Shown: positions 11,477-23,242 of the stretch, one piece after another
How positions within the stretch are numbered: position 1 is the first letter of the stretch
Layout: the number at the start of each line of letters is the position of its first letter
Assembly: GCA_024345305.1 (NCBI GenBank)
Contig: BRON01000003.1
Location: 1-64,000 of the forward strand
Source: Mrakia gelida
Lineage: Eukaryota > Basidiomycota > Tremellomycetes > Cystofilobasidiales > Mrakiaceae
Length of the DNA: 64,000 nt
Direction: 5' to 3'
The notes under the pieces: generated by a model
Databases searched by the model: none
What the model was told of the DNA's origin: nothing
The model's input: only the letters and a program-made list of their open reading frames with translations
Translations under genes and position numbers: made by a program

Positions 11477-11777
11477 GCGACGAACGCTACGAAATGAAAA
11501 CAAACACCCGCGCACTCCACAGATCGTCGCACATCTTAGTATGTGGTTCGATATACTATAGACGGTCTCATTTACAAAGTCGCATCAAAATGTGCGCAAA
11601 TTTGATCCTTGCAGAGCCGTTTGTTTGAGATGTTGACAGGGCAACGAACGGAAACAAAATGGAAACAAACACTCGCGCACTCCACAGATCGTTGCACATC
11701 TTGGTACGTGGATCGATATACTACAGACGGTCTCACTCACGAGATCGCATCAAAATCTGCGCAAAACTGACTCGTGA
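11477..11777. repeat. Two direct copies of a 135-bp block, 165-bp spacing
   Basis: About 11477-11612 is repeated at about 11641-11777. Shared words include CGCGCACTCCACAGATCG, TCGATATACTA, AGACGGTCTCA and CGCATCAAAAT. I estimate 80-85% identity by eye. Neither copy has a convincing open frame. Confidence 0.75.
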
Positions 11778-11963
11778 GGAGCAAATAAACGCGTTCGTCG
11801 ACAGCTGCTGCGCAGACGCGACGCGTCGATCGAGGCCGATATAAACGTCTCAGCGGGCATATAATCGAGTCGCAAAGGTTGGAGGTGATGCCCACGCACT
11901 AGGGCTACAAGGAGAAAGTGGTTTCAAGTGATTCAGAGCAAAACTGATGGCGTGAGGGCGATT

Positions 11964-13041
11964 TTAGTCTGACTCTAACGACGTGTCCTCTCCCTCCCCC
12001 TCCTCCTCGCCAACCCATCTCCTCACCTCCCCCTCCAACCTCCCCAATCCCTCCCTCACTCTCCAGAAATGATCCTCCCCTTCAACCTCCACAAACTCAT
12101 ACCCCGTCCCGAGCTTGTCGAGCCACGTTCGAGCCGACGAGGGAGAGCAGAAGGTGTCGCGCTCGCCGTGGAGGACGAGGAGTCGGGCACGCGACGAAAG
12201 TGAGGGTGGTGATGAGGAGGAGGAAGGCAGAGGGATGGAGTGGGAGACGAAGGGGAAGAGGAAGAAGTTGAAGGTCGGGCACTGTGAGAAGGGAGAGGTG
12301 TGAGCGAGAGAGATGGGGAGGGAGGGAGGGAGGGGAAAGAGGGGAGGGGAGACAAACGGGTGAGATCACTAGGTAGAACGATCGAACGGGAGGGTCAAGA
12401 GGTCGTTGGCCGAGCGCGAGCATGGCGCCGTAGGAGTAGCCCTGTAAACAAAGAGGAGAGCGAGGAAGAAGAGTGCGAAGGTCAGCTTCGACGCGAGCTC
12501 GAGCTGAGTCCTCTTTCCCTGTCGTTCCTCCGCTCAAAGCTTTACGCCACCGAAAGTAAGTACTCGCACTCTCACACAAAAGTAAACCTCGCCCTCCCTC
12601 GTCTCCCTCTGTCCCTCCCAAGCGACTCTCCTGGCCTCGCTCGCGACGACGTTGAAGTCGTTGATCTCTCCCTTTCCATTCCAGCTCGATCTGAGAGATG
12701 TTTCGCCTGCTCCTCGAGAGTTGAAGATCGCGGTTGGGATGGAGAGACTGAGGAACGTTTGGAGGAGGGTCTGGACGACTCTGGAAGGAAGCAAAGAGAG
12801 ATGAAAGGAGTCAGGAAAAGTCGACGGAGGAGGGCGAGGGGAGAACTCAGATGAAGAAGGGAGGTCGAAGTGCGACTCACGGATCGTTCCAGTTGCCTCC
12901 CAAGCGAGACCAGGGGTGAGCGATGACGGCGAGGGTCTTAGATCGAGGGCTGGGGGGAGTGAAGAGCTTGGATTGGATCCCAGGAGTGGGGAGGGAGATG
13001 CTCGAGGAGGAGGAGGAGGAGGAGGAGCGAGTCGAGCTCAT
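11964..13041 (-). CDS. Alpha/beta-hydrolase fold protein
   Basis: A probable cytosolic serine hydrolase of the alpha/beta-hydrolase fold; the substrate is unknown. The ATG at 13041 opens a Ser-rich N-terminus followed by the core strand AVIAHPWSRLGGNWNDP, ending at a GT donor near 12890. A second exon gives IPTAIFNSRGAGE and the WNGKGEINDF segment. The nucleophile elbow GYSYGAML (Gly-x-Ser-x-Gly) lies near 12440-12420. After an intron with acceptor CTCACAG near 12290 the protein continues to LLVLHGERDTF, which supplies the likely acid Asp, and EDHFW, which supplies the likely catalytic His. It stops at 11964-11966, so all three catalytic elements are present. It is the first single-copy gene inside the chromosome and is divergent from the nucleoporin gene. 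Prolyl-peptidase or esterase activity cannot be told apart from sequence alone. Confidence 0.8.
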
Positions 13042-13470
13042 TCTTGTTTGAAGGTTGGAGGATGGGTTGGGAGGAGAATGAAGGAGGTAGTTTCGAGGGA
13101 TTCGAGAGAGGCACGAAGGTACAGGTAGAAACGTTTTACGAGAGCGAGCGAAGATCTTTGAGGCCGAATGGACGTGTGAGTTCAAAAGGAAGGAAACGTC
13201 GAAGCTCACGAGCTGACCTGACTTCCTCTTGCATTCGTCCTCGGGGTTTCCTCTCAGATTCTCATAAAGTTTGACGAACCGATATAGAGGCTGCCTCGGC
13301 AACATACCGAGAAAGAGAGAGAAAATCTGCTCAAAGGTCTTGCAGAATGGGTCGTCATGGCCAGAACGGCTCCCTCCTTTGTCTCTTCGATTGATTCGAG
13401 GTCAAGCGTCCCTCAACCGTCTCCTTCCCTTCTCTCCTCTCCCCTTCCCTTCCTTCTTTCTTCTCCCTCT
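13042..13470. promoter_or_regulatory. Divergent intergenic region, hydrolase / TPR
   Basis: These 429 bp separate two divergently read genes and must hold both promoters. An in-frame upstream ATG for the + gene exists at 13357. The C/T-rich run just before 13471, TTCTTTCTTCTCCCTCT, looks like a pyrimidine-rich fungal 5' leader and favours the downstream start. No TATA box stands out. Confidence 0.5.
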
Positions 13471-16400
13471 ATGGCCGACTCCGGGGAAGGATCCTCTCAG
13501 CCACCTCCTCCCGCACCGGTAGAGGAAACCGCCTCCACCCAACCCTCTGGAGAGATGGACGTCGACGAACCACCCTCCTCCGCCTCTCCTTCCTCCTTAA
13601 CCATCGTTCCCCCTCAACCTAAGCCCACAGCAGCTCCCATCGTCGAAGCATCCACCCCTACACCCGTACCCGAAGCTCCTATACCCTCTCAGGATGCTCC
13701 TCCACCTCCAGCAGCTACGTCGGATGAGCCTTTGATCGAGAAGGAGGTTCAGCCAGAGGTCCAGGAGGAGGAGGAACACCAACCATCGGAGGTCGAACTC
13801 CTTCGAGCGAGTCATCTTCGTAAAGAGATCGAGCAGGAACAGGCGGTGGCAGATGCGTTGGAGAGGGTCACAGAGTTGGAGAAACTTCTAGACTCGGAGA
13901 AGAAGCACGTCTCAGAAGCAAAGGAGAGAGAGGACGGTCTCGGTACGTCCATTCCCTTCACCTTCTCGCCCATCTCCTTCGACATCGACCCTCCCCTTTC
14001 GCCCCATCTCATACGACCCCGAGTCATTGGAGAAGCCCATACTAACACTTCCGACCCTCCTGCTGCCTCTCTCCCTCCAGGCCAATCCCTTCAGCACCTT
14101 CAGACAAAGCACTCTGAGCTCCAACAATCCCTCAACGCCCAATCCACCACCAACTCCTCCCTCGAAACCAAACTCTCAAACGTCGAATCCTCCAACCTCG
14201 CCCTCCTCTCGACAGTCCAGGAGCACAAGGAGCAGCGAGATCAGTCCCAGGCCGAGGTCGTTCAGCTTCGATCCAAGGTCTCAGCGTGGGAGAGGAGGCT
14301 CGAAGAGGTCGAAGGAGAGCTGGGAACCAGACGTCTCGAGAGCAGGAACTTCAGCGTGAGCTCATTCGTTTCTCTTCCTCGTGAGGGTGGGTGGTTTGTA
14401 GAGGAGGGAGAGAAGCTCATGTCGTTCGTTCCGGTTTCAACAGTACAAGGTCGAAGCTCTCGAGCGAGCTCTTCAGCTCTCCAACACCGACACCTCCGCC
14501 GCCAACGAGGAGCTCGTTCGCGTCAACAACACCTTCAGGAAGTACAGATCTACCAAGGTTAGTCGCCCTTTCTCCATCCTCGAGCTTCTCTCCTTACTGC
14601 TTTGCCGAGTGCTGACTGCTCCCCTCGCTCCATCCCTTCTCCAGGACTCAGAATCGCAATCCCTTCAGCTCGAGGTCGAATCCCTTCGAGCTCAACTCTC
14701 CACCTCCACCGAATCCCTCTCCGCCCTCCGTCGCTCCCAAACCGCCCTCTCCGACCGTCTCAGCCAATCCAACCACGAAATTGCCACCCTCAAGTCCACC
14801 CTCGCCGAACAAAAGACCAACTTCCGAGTCGAGAACTCGTCCATCCTCCGTCAACTGGAAGGAGCCGAGCGTCGAGCCGAGGAATCCAGGACCCAGCTCG
14901 TCAACATGGAGAAGGAGCGAGAACAGGAGCAGATCAGTCACAGGGACAGCGAGGGTCAGCTTGCGGAGGAGAGGAAGGCCTGGGAGGAAGAGAAGTCGGA
15001 GCTGCAGACCAAGGTCGAGGAGTTGAGGCAGACGGCCGAGAGACTGGCCGACGCTGCTGCTTCGTCGTCGTCGGGTTACGCTGGAGCTGGATTCGGAGAT
15101 AGCGTGGGACTGTTGAGTCCTACGGCTAGTCTCGCGAGCTCGTTGATGAGGAGCAAGGGTCAGAGTCTGTCGGACGTCTACGTCGAGAACGTCAAGCTCA
15201 AGAATGACCTTGGACGACAGGAGGAGGAGACGAGGAGACTGGAGCAGTGTTTGGGTCAGGTTATGAAGGATATACAGGAGCGAGTGAGTGTTGTCCCTCT
15301 TCATGTTTTCGTTCTTCGTCGGTCGTTGTCCTCGCTTTCTTCGCTGACCTCTCCCTCTCGCGACGCTCCCTCCTCCTTCCCCTCCCCTTAGGCTCCCGTC
15401 TTCAAGCAGCAACGAGAGGAGTACCACCACATTCGAGAAGTCGCCAACGAACAAGCCAGCCAGATCGTCGCCCTCACCAACGATCGAACGACTCAGGAGC
15501 AACTCAACTCTCGACTCCAATCCAAGCTCAAGCACGCCGAATCAACCCTCCACGAACTCGAGAGGTACAACTCGGACGTCTCCCGACAGAAGCTCGCTCT
15601 CGCTCGTCAACTCGCCATCAGGGACGATCCTTCCCTCGTCGATCAGCTTGAGCACGAGGATCGCTTCGCCGGAGACGACGCTCAGGACATCGTTTCGAGG
15701 AGTCTCGTCACCTACAAGTCGATCCCGGAACTCATCTCCAAGAACGAGGAGCTCGTCCGACTCACCAGGAGGATGGCCGACCAGATGGAAGCTCCTCAGG
15801 CATCAGGAGGATCCAGCAACACCCAGTACGACGCCGCCGAGGTCGAACTCGCGATGGAGGAGGCTCAGACGATGAACCAGTCGCTGCAGACCAAGCTCGA
15901 GGAGAAGGAGGTTCAGCTCATCAAGTCGTTGAGGGAGAGGGACATGTTCTCGAGGATGCTCTCCCAGGCTGGAATCGTGCTCCCCGCCGGACAGAGGTTG
16001 GAGGAGATGGCCGGAGGAGCCGGGTCGGAGAACGTGATTGCGGTGATGAAGCAGAACATGGAGGAGCTGAGGAAGGAGCTCGGGTTGGATGCGGAGAGGT
16101 TGAGAGGAGAGCTGGTGCAGGTTAGAAAGGAGTTGGGAGAGGCGAGTGGGAGGTTGGTCAGGGTCGAGTCGGAGGGGGACTACTTGAAGGGTGAGTCGCG
16201 TTGCCTTGACGACGCGTCGAGTTTGCTTCGAGATCGCTTGCTGACCTTCGTTTCCTCGCTCGTCTTGATCTTCAGAACAACTCACTCATCACAAGGAGAA
16301 GAACGAGCTTCAGCAGGTCGAGTTCAACGGACTCACGAAGCAGACTCAACTCCTCAAGGACGACATCAACCGTCTCAACGTCAACCTCCGAAACGTGAGC

Positions 16401-19400
16401 TCTCTCTCCACCCCTTGCCCACCTCTTTTCGAGGAGGGGTATCTGACTCCTTATTCCATCTCCATCAGGCCGAGGACAAGCGAATCGACGCCGAGGGAAC
16501 CACCGAACGACTTCGAACCGAGGCTGCCAACATCCGAGCTGAGAAGGAGCTTTGGAAGGTTCGTTCTTTCGCTTCTTGATCGCCTCGCGCTCCTCCTCTT
16601 CGTCGAATCTGACCCACCATCTCTGTCTTTCCTTGCAGACCATCGAGGCTCGTCTCCAGTCGGATCTCACCGCTCTCGCGAAGGAGCGAAGCACTCTCGA
16701 GCTCCTCAACCAAAACCTTCGAAACGTCGAGGCCGAGAACGTTCGAACTCAGACGGAGTCGAGGCAGAAGTCGGAGGTTCACATCACCAACCTCGAGAGG
16801 GATCGGTGAGTCTGAAGGAGGAGCTCGTCGCGTCAAAAGAAGAAGGACATCTCGCTGACCTTCGATCCATCTTCCTTCCCTTCTCGCTTTCGCAGAGCCA
16901 AGCTTCGCGAGGACGTCACTAAGCTCAAGGCCGCTGCTGTCGCCGACCTCTCTGGAATCATCGCCGAGAAGAACACCTTCAAGTTAGAACGAGATCAAGC
17001 CGTCGCTGAAGTCGAGGCCATCAAGTCGAGAGTACGTTTCTCCTCTCCTTCGCGAACTCCTCGTGAGCAACGCGCGTCCTGACCTCTCCGCGTCTCGCAC
17101 CCAGCTCGACAACGTCACCACCAACCTCACAGCCTACCGACAGAAGTCCGAAACCGATCGACTCAAGTTCCAGGAGTTCATGGGCAAGAGGACGAGCGAA
17201 CGAACCCAGTCCGCCGCCGAGATCAAGACCCTCACCGACCAAATCGCTCAGCACACGACGGAGCTTCAGAACAAGACCAACGAGGCTGCGCTCGCTTCCA
17301 AGCAGCTTCAGATCAAGTCCACCGAGTACGATAGGCTTCGAGTCAAGTTGTCGATGGTCGAGCCGAAGGCTTTGGCTGCTGCTGGTCTGACCGAGAAGGT
17401 CGTGAGTCGCGTCGTCCCTCCTTTCGACGCTTCGTCCTTCTGTAGCTGACGCTCTCGACGTTCTCTTCTTCTATCTCAGGCCTCCCTGGAGACCGAGCGC
17501 AACTCGCTCCTCGCTAAACTCAAGGCTACTCCTACAGCTGCTGCCGCCTCCCTTCCTCTCCCTCCTCAGCTTCGTGCCGAACTCGTTCGTCCTCTGAGCT
17601 GCTTCTCGATCTTTCGAGCCTCGTGCTGACCCTTGGTTCTTTCATTCCTCACAGGAGAAGACCAAGTCGGAACGAGACTCTCTCGCTGCTCAGCTTAAGG
17701 CTGCCACCGACGCCACTGCTTCTTCTGGAGTTCCCGTCGACCAACGAATCGTGAGTACGCGTCTCCCTCCTTCCTTCCCTTTGTTCGAGATCTGATCATC
17801 TCTCTCCTTCTTGCGTTCGCAGACGGACCTCAGCACCGAACGAGATAACCTCAAGGAACTCCTCCGACTCGCTCAGACCGCTACACCTTCGGATCCTGAC
17901 GTTCAACGGAAGATCGTTCGTCCACTCTCCTCCCCTCGGTCGTCTTCGACTCGTGCTGACCTTCGACGATTCTTCTTCGACTTCAGACCGAGCTGGAAGC
18001 CGAACTCGACGCCGCCAAATCCAAGCTCGCCATCACCGACATCGAGGCGAAGCTGATTGAGCAGAACGACCAGTTCAAGAAGGCGAAGGCCGAGTACGTC
18101 GCCGCCGAGCGAAGTCGATACGAGACTGTTTTCAAGGACGCCGTACGTTCTTCCTCCTCGATCTACCTCTTTAGATTACTTGCTAACGAGTTTCTTTCCT
18201 TTCCTCGCTCTCACAGAAACGGTTCAGCATCCAGGTCAAGGCCAACGCGAAGAAGATGGAGGAGACGGACAGCAAGATCGCCGCTCTCGAAGCTCAACTC
18301 GCCGAGGCTCAAGCCAACCCTCCTACCCCTACCACCACCACCAAGACTGAATCCGATCCATCCACTGCTCCTCCTCCTCCCGTCGCTCAAGAGGTCATCG
18401 ACTCAGCCGTCCAAACCGCTGTCGCTCAACTCCAAACGTCGCACGAGGAAGCTCTCGCCGCTCGGGAACGAGAGATCCGAGAAGAGCTCGCTTTGGTCGC
18501 TCCTCCCGCTCCTACCACCTCGTCGGAAGCCACTCCCACCGTCGACGTCGATCTCGCAGTCAAGACCGCCGTTACTGCTCGAGAAACGGAACTCCAGGAG
18601 GCTCACGCCGCTCAGCTCGCTGCTCGAGAGAAGGAGCTCTCCGAGAAGACTCAGTCGACCGTTGAGGAAGCCGTCAAGACCGCCATCGCCGCTCTCCCAC
18701 CACCACCACCTCCAGCACCAGCAGTTCCTACTCCGACGGACCCCAAGGAGATCGAGACCGCCGTCAAAGCAGCCGTCGAGGCTCGAGAGGCCGAGCTCAA
18801 CCGTCTTCACGAGGAGGCTCTCAAGTCAGCAACAGCAGCAGCAGCAGCAACAGTAGCAGCAGCAGCATCAGTTTCGACTTCGACACCAGCTCCCGTCGTT
18901 CCCGAGGACCTGGAGGCTAGGAAAGCGGAGATCGAGCTCGCCGTCAAGGACGCCGTCGACAGGGAGAAGAGGGAGGCTGGAAGCAAGACCGCCGCTCAGA
19001 AGGGAGCTCTCGATCGAGTCAAGGCTCAGAAGCTGGACCTCGCGAAGGAGAACGCTGCTCTCAAGCAACAGCTCGCCGACGCTCAAGCGAAGGTCTCTGT
19101 TTCCCCAGCCGTTCCCTCGGCTCCCAACCGAGCCAACCCAGGAGGAGGAGCGGGAGGTCGAGCCATTCCCATCGTACCCCCGCCTCGACAACCCCAAGCA
19201 TCAACTTCGACGACTCCAGCAGGTGCCTCCGGTCTTCCTCCAACCCCAACAGGACCGACGACGCGTCAACGATCTTCGATCGGAGGAACCGCTGTCCCTA
19301 CCGCACCTGGAGGAGGAGCGTCGATTCGAGGAGCTTCGACAGCAGCTGGAGGACGAGGACGAGGTGGAGCAGCTCCCGGCGGGCCATCGACGAGAGGAGG

Positions 19401-19801
19401 AGCGACGGCTGGGACCGCGACGAGAGGAGGAGCAGCAGCTGGAGCAGGTCGAGGAGGAGCGAGGAAACCACCAGGGAACCTCTTCAGTGGAGGTTAGTTT
19501 CCATTCCCTCCTTCCGCCTTCGTTCCCTATTCTCGTCTCAACTCGACCAACTGACTTCCTTCCTCTTCCTTTTCGTCACTCAGCGATGCAAGCCCTCGAA
19601 CCCTCTGGAGGAGCCGCCGCCAAACGTCCAAGGGAGGAAGACGCCACGCCTTCGCCTGGAACGACTCCTCTTCTCGCTCGACTCAACGCTGCATCCGGAG
19701 GCGCTCCAGGATCCTCAGGTCTTCCAGGAGGTCGACCGGTCATCAAGCGTCCGAAGAAGGATGGGGAACCCGAGGGGAGTGAGGGGGGAGGAGGAGCTTG
19801 A
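13471..19801 (+). CDS. MLP1: Nuclear-basket nucleoporin TPR/Mlp1-like
   Basis: A very long coiled-coil protein of the nuclear pore basket, with roles in mRNA export quality control and pore anchoring. The start at 13471 (MADSGEGS) is followed by a Pro-rich acidic leader and then almost continuous heptad coiled coil encoded by about fifteen exons split by short introns. A segment reading IPELISKNEELVRLTRRMADQME near 15725-15785 matches the conserved TPR/MLP helix. Another, SLRERDMFSRMLSQAG (about 15930-15975), matches the conserved region that follows it. The C-terminal third, from about 18256, becomes Ala/Pro/Gly-rich with Arg-Gly repeats. The last intron runs from about 19495 to the CTCAG before GCGATGCAAG, and the last exon carries KRPREED and VIKRPKK, which look like nuclear localisation signals. 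It stops at 19799-19801. An alternative start at 13357 is possible. Confidence 0.85.
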
Positions 19802-20382
19802 GCGAGGTAGACGTGCGACCGGGATCGATTCGGACGACGGTTCTCTCTCTTGTTTTGTTTTTGACTTCAGTTTACTTCTCGCGTACGATTATTATGTTTT
19901 CTATACTGCCTTCTTATATTTCTCCGTCGGTAAGGAAGGTTTGCTGGGGCAGGAGACGTGGGGTTTCAGGCGAGTTTTCGGCGTGGATTAAAACTCGGAT
20001 CTACTCTCCTGACCAGTTGGTGCCTTCTTTTCCCTCCCCACCACTTCCTTCCCTCTTCCTTCAGGTCTCTCTCCTTCTCTTTTCTCCGCCACATAGTGAG
20101 TCCCCTCCCCTCCTTCCTGCTGAAGTCTTCTCCGAGCTGACCTTGCCCTTCTTCTCGGTCTCTACAGGCTTCGAAAGCTCTCCAGGTTCGTCTCTTTATC
20201 GAACCCCTCTTCTTCGTTTCCCTTTCTTCCCTCCTTCCTTCGCTGACCTTGCTTGTTTGCTCTCTCTCTTCTTGTACAGACTTCGATAGTCGCTCTCGCT
20301 CCCTTTGCCTTCGCTCCTCCTCGTACTCAGCGCTCCTTCAGCAACCTCAACCGCTCGACGACCAAACAAGTTCGAAACGACG
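19802..20382. other. Intergenic region with probable 5'-UTR introns
   Basis: Between the TPR stop and the next ATG there are acceptor-like sites (TCTACAG near 20167, TTGTACAG near 20279) with CTGACC branch-like words just upstream. The leader of the following gene is therefore probably spliced at least twice. No coding sequence is seen. Confidence 0.5.
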
Positions 20383-22834
20383 ATGCTCTTCTCGCTTCCC
20401 ACCTTCGTCCTCCTCCTCGCCTTCGTCTCTTCCCTCGTCTCGGCTGGAACCGAGAACTCCCACAATCTCGTCCAGCACGAGGTCGATCCTCTCTTGAGTC
20501 CTTCCTCTCTCTCTCTCTTTCAAACGGAAGACGCTGGAAGAGGGACGAGAGATGGTGGTGAACGAAGGCAACGGACCCGAGAGCTCACCGACACCTCTTC
20601 TCCCCTCCCCTTCCATCCCTTCCTTCGTTCCCCTTCAGGTCCCTCAGCCTACCCCCCTTCATCAGTTCGAGCCTAGGTTCCATCGAGGATTCCGCCACCG
20701 GACCACTAAAAAGAAGACTACGACCACCAAGAAAGCTGTCCAAACGACCGTCGCTCAAGGCACGACTTCCCCTCCAGCTCAGATCACTCCTCCCGTCGTC
20801 GCTCTTCCCTCCTCCGCTGCCGCCGCTGTCTCCTCGGTCGCTCCTCCACCTCCTCCTCCTGCTGCCGATAGCGCCGCCCTCGCAGCTCCCACCGAAGTCG
20901 CCTCCATCGAGTCAACTCCCGCCGTTGAGGCGTCGGTCGCTGCCCCTGTCCAGACGGGAGCCGTAAACGATGGTGCTGGAGCAGGAGGCGCGGGAGGAGT
21001 CGTAGATCCTGGAGCTGGAGGGGGTGGAGGAGATCCTCAGACTTCCCTTAGTGAGTAGCAGAAGAAGGGCGAGATGAGTTGGACGAGACGAGACGCGACG
21101 ATTTCGTTCTCGATTCGATTCTGACGAGCTTCCTTCTTCCGTCGTGCGTCGCGTTTCTTCCAGCTCTTGACCCTTCAGTCATCAATGATAACTTCAAGGA
21201 CGATGGTCAGAACCCTCCCGTCGCAGGTCAAGGTCTGTTGTATCTTTCCTTCTTCCTTTCATCGCAGTTCCGGTTCCAGACTCATCGTCGTCGCGTCTCT
21301 TTGCTGACCTCCTCTCCCTCTTCGATCCCAGTCGCGTCCCTCACCTCGCCCAACAACTACATCAACTTCTGCGCCTCTCAAGCTGGCGTTACCTTGACCA
21401 ACGGTATTCAGATCAAGGATGGGTACGTTCCTTTCTCCCTTCTTCCCATCGAGTCCCTCGCTCGCGTTTCGCCGACGCCCTCCCTCCCTCGTCTGACCTC
21501 CTCCTCCTCCTTCAGCTCCTGCAACCAAGCTCCCATGGGACGGATTCTCTCGATCAACAGGATACCTTCGTGCAAGTTCGTCTTCCCAAAGAACCTCGAC
21601 ACCGTTCAGGCCTCGACTCCGTTCACGATTCAGATGAAGATCAAGTGAGTTCGATTCTTCGATCTCAGCCTCTTCTCAACCTCTCTAATCTGACCTCGAA
21701 CTCCTCCCATCTTGCTTTCTTTGCAGCAACATGAACACAGGCCAGTTCGTCAACGCTCAGAAAGCCTACTTCAGCGCTCCTGGTAAGCTCGCTGGCTCTC
21801 AACTTGATCTCGAGGAGGATTGAGTCGCCGAGACTCACACGCTGTCTCTTCCCCTTCCCCCTTCCCCACCACTTAGCTCAAGTCGACGACACTGGAACTA
21901 TCCTCGGTCACTCACACGTCGTCATCGAGCAGATCGATTCCCTCGAGTCAACAACCGTCCTCAACCCTCTCGCGTTCGCTTTCTTCAAAGTCAGTTTCCC
22001 TTTCCCTTCGCGACGGCGATCTCAGCTCTCGTCGCTTCGACCCACCACTGACCCCTTCTTCTCCTTTTGCCTCCAGGGCCTCAACTCCAAAGCCAACGCC
22101 GACGAAATCCTTACAGCTGATGTCCCTGCTGGTCTTGCGTAAGTGGTCCTTCCTTCGTTTGACGCGTCGTCGTTTCGTTCGAGTTTGACGCTCGCTTTCT
22201 TCCTCACTCCGCAGAGTTGGATTCTACAAGATGTCCTCGATCAATTCAGTTGCTAATCATCAGCCTGTTCTTGTCGCTGTCGCTCAGCATGGGAGGTGAG
22301 CAGCCGCTCGCTCGTTGTTTCGACGCGACGAGGAACGAAGTTCAAGCTGACTTCGACTTCGACGTATCTTTCGAAGCATCGACGACGCAGGTCAGTTCGA
22401 TAGTATATGCACCTCAAGCGGCTCTCTTACTGACCTCCCCTCTTTTCTCGCGTGTTCAGTCTACTTCTCCGTCACCGCTGATGGAGTCCCAGCAGTTCCA
22501 GCTCCCGCCGTCTCAACTCCCGTCGTCGACGCGTCGCCCACCGTCACCGAGTCCGCTGTGAGGATCTTCCCTCTGTGTGCCCTGCCAACCATGGTGCTCT
22601 AACCTTTCGTCTCCTCCTCCTCCTCTCTAGATCGCCTCCGCCGGATCAACTGAGTCAAGCGTCGCCTTTTCTCCTCCCGCTGTTTGTCCTTCTTCCTCCC
22701 TCGCTTCCTCCTCCCCTCCCCCAACTCGACTCAAAACTAACCGGCTCAATTCTTCCCTACAGGTCGCAGAATCCGCTGCAGCCTCAGCAGCTGCGTCGGT
22801 CCCAGCGCGGAGGAGGCGAAGACTCGTTCTTTGA
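20383..22834 (+). CDS. Conserved fungal secreted protein
   Basis: An extracellular or cell-wall protein of unknown activity. A strong signal peptide opens it (MLFSLPTFVLLLAFV, then SSLVSAGT). A Thr/Lys-rich stretch (TTKKKTTTTKK) and an Ala/Pro/Gly low-complexity linker follow. The conserved domain is spread over many small exons: YINFCASQAGVTLTNG, SCNQAPMGRILSINR, IPSCKFVFPKNLDTV, NMNTGQFVNAQKAYF, GTILGHSHVVIEQID, PLAFAFFKGLNSK and VANHQPVLVAVAQHG. Two GHSH/NHQPV-type His motifs and Cys residues are retained. The pattern resembles a secreted family widespread in basidiomycetes, sometimes mislabelled as ribosomal, for which I know no proven function. The tail is Ser/Ala/Pro-rich and ends in a basic cluster (ARRRRRLVL) before the stop at 22832-22834. 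No GPI signal is seen. Introns are 60-110 nt with clear CTGAC branches. Confidence 0.7.
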
Positions 22835-23242
22835 GCAGTCGAGTCGCTTGCTTTTCGTTCGTTGTTGTCTCTCTCTGTCTGTACTTTCACGACCTGGACT
22901 TCCTTCACGCTTCGTAGCTCTTTCACTCTCTCTCTCCTCTCTTTTGGTTTACTGGCTATACCACGCTCGTTCGTTCGTTTCTCGCTCGCTCGAGAGGAGG
23001 CAAGCCTCGTCTCGTCCCGTCGCGTCTGCACGTTCTCCTCTTCGTAGCTCAGACTTGCTCGAGGGAGGTAGACTAAGGAAGTTTCGAGAACGAAAGGTCA
23101 GAAAGTTCGTAAGATATCAACTGCGCGCGTCGTAAGCTAGTGTACAGCAGTGAATTAGAAAGAAAGAGCAGGAGGTGTGAAGGAATGGAGCGAAGCAGAA
23201 ACAAAAAGAAGCGCGAAACGAGAGGGAGAAGATGGGTCGAGC
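22835..23242. other. Convergent 3' intergenic region
   Basis: Two genes converge on these 408 bp. The left half is T-rich with repeated CTCTCT and TTCGTTCG, and the right half is A/G-rich, as expected for opposing 3' ends. No gene or strong terminator hairpin is visible. Confidence 0.5.

Larger units (their letters stand above)
11074..11963. other. Gene-free subtelomere/core boundary region
   Basis: No coding frame with splice signals or recognisable protein is visible between the helicase start and the end of the alpha/beta hydrolase gene. The stretch contains the palindrome cluster, the duplicated 135-bp block and several AT-rich words such as CATATAATCG near 11860. It is the likely upstream region of the helicase gene and marks the change from repeats to single-copy genes. 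Confidence 0.6.
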
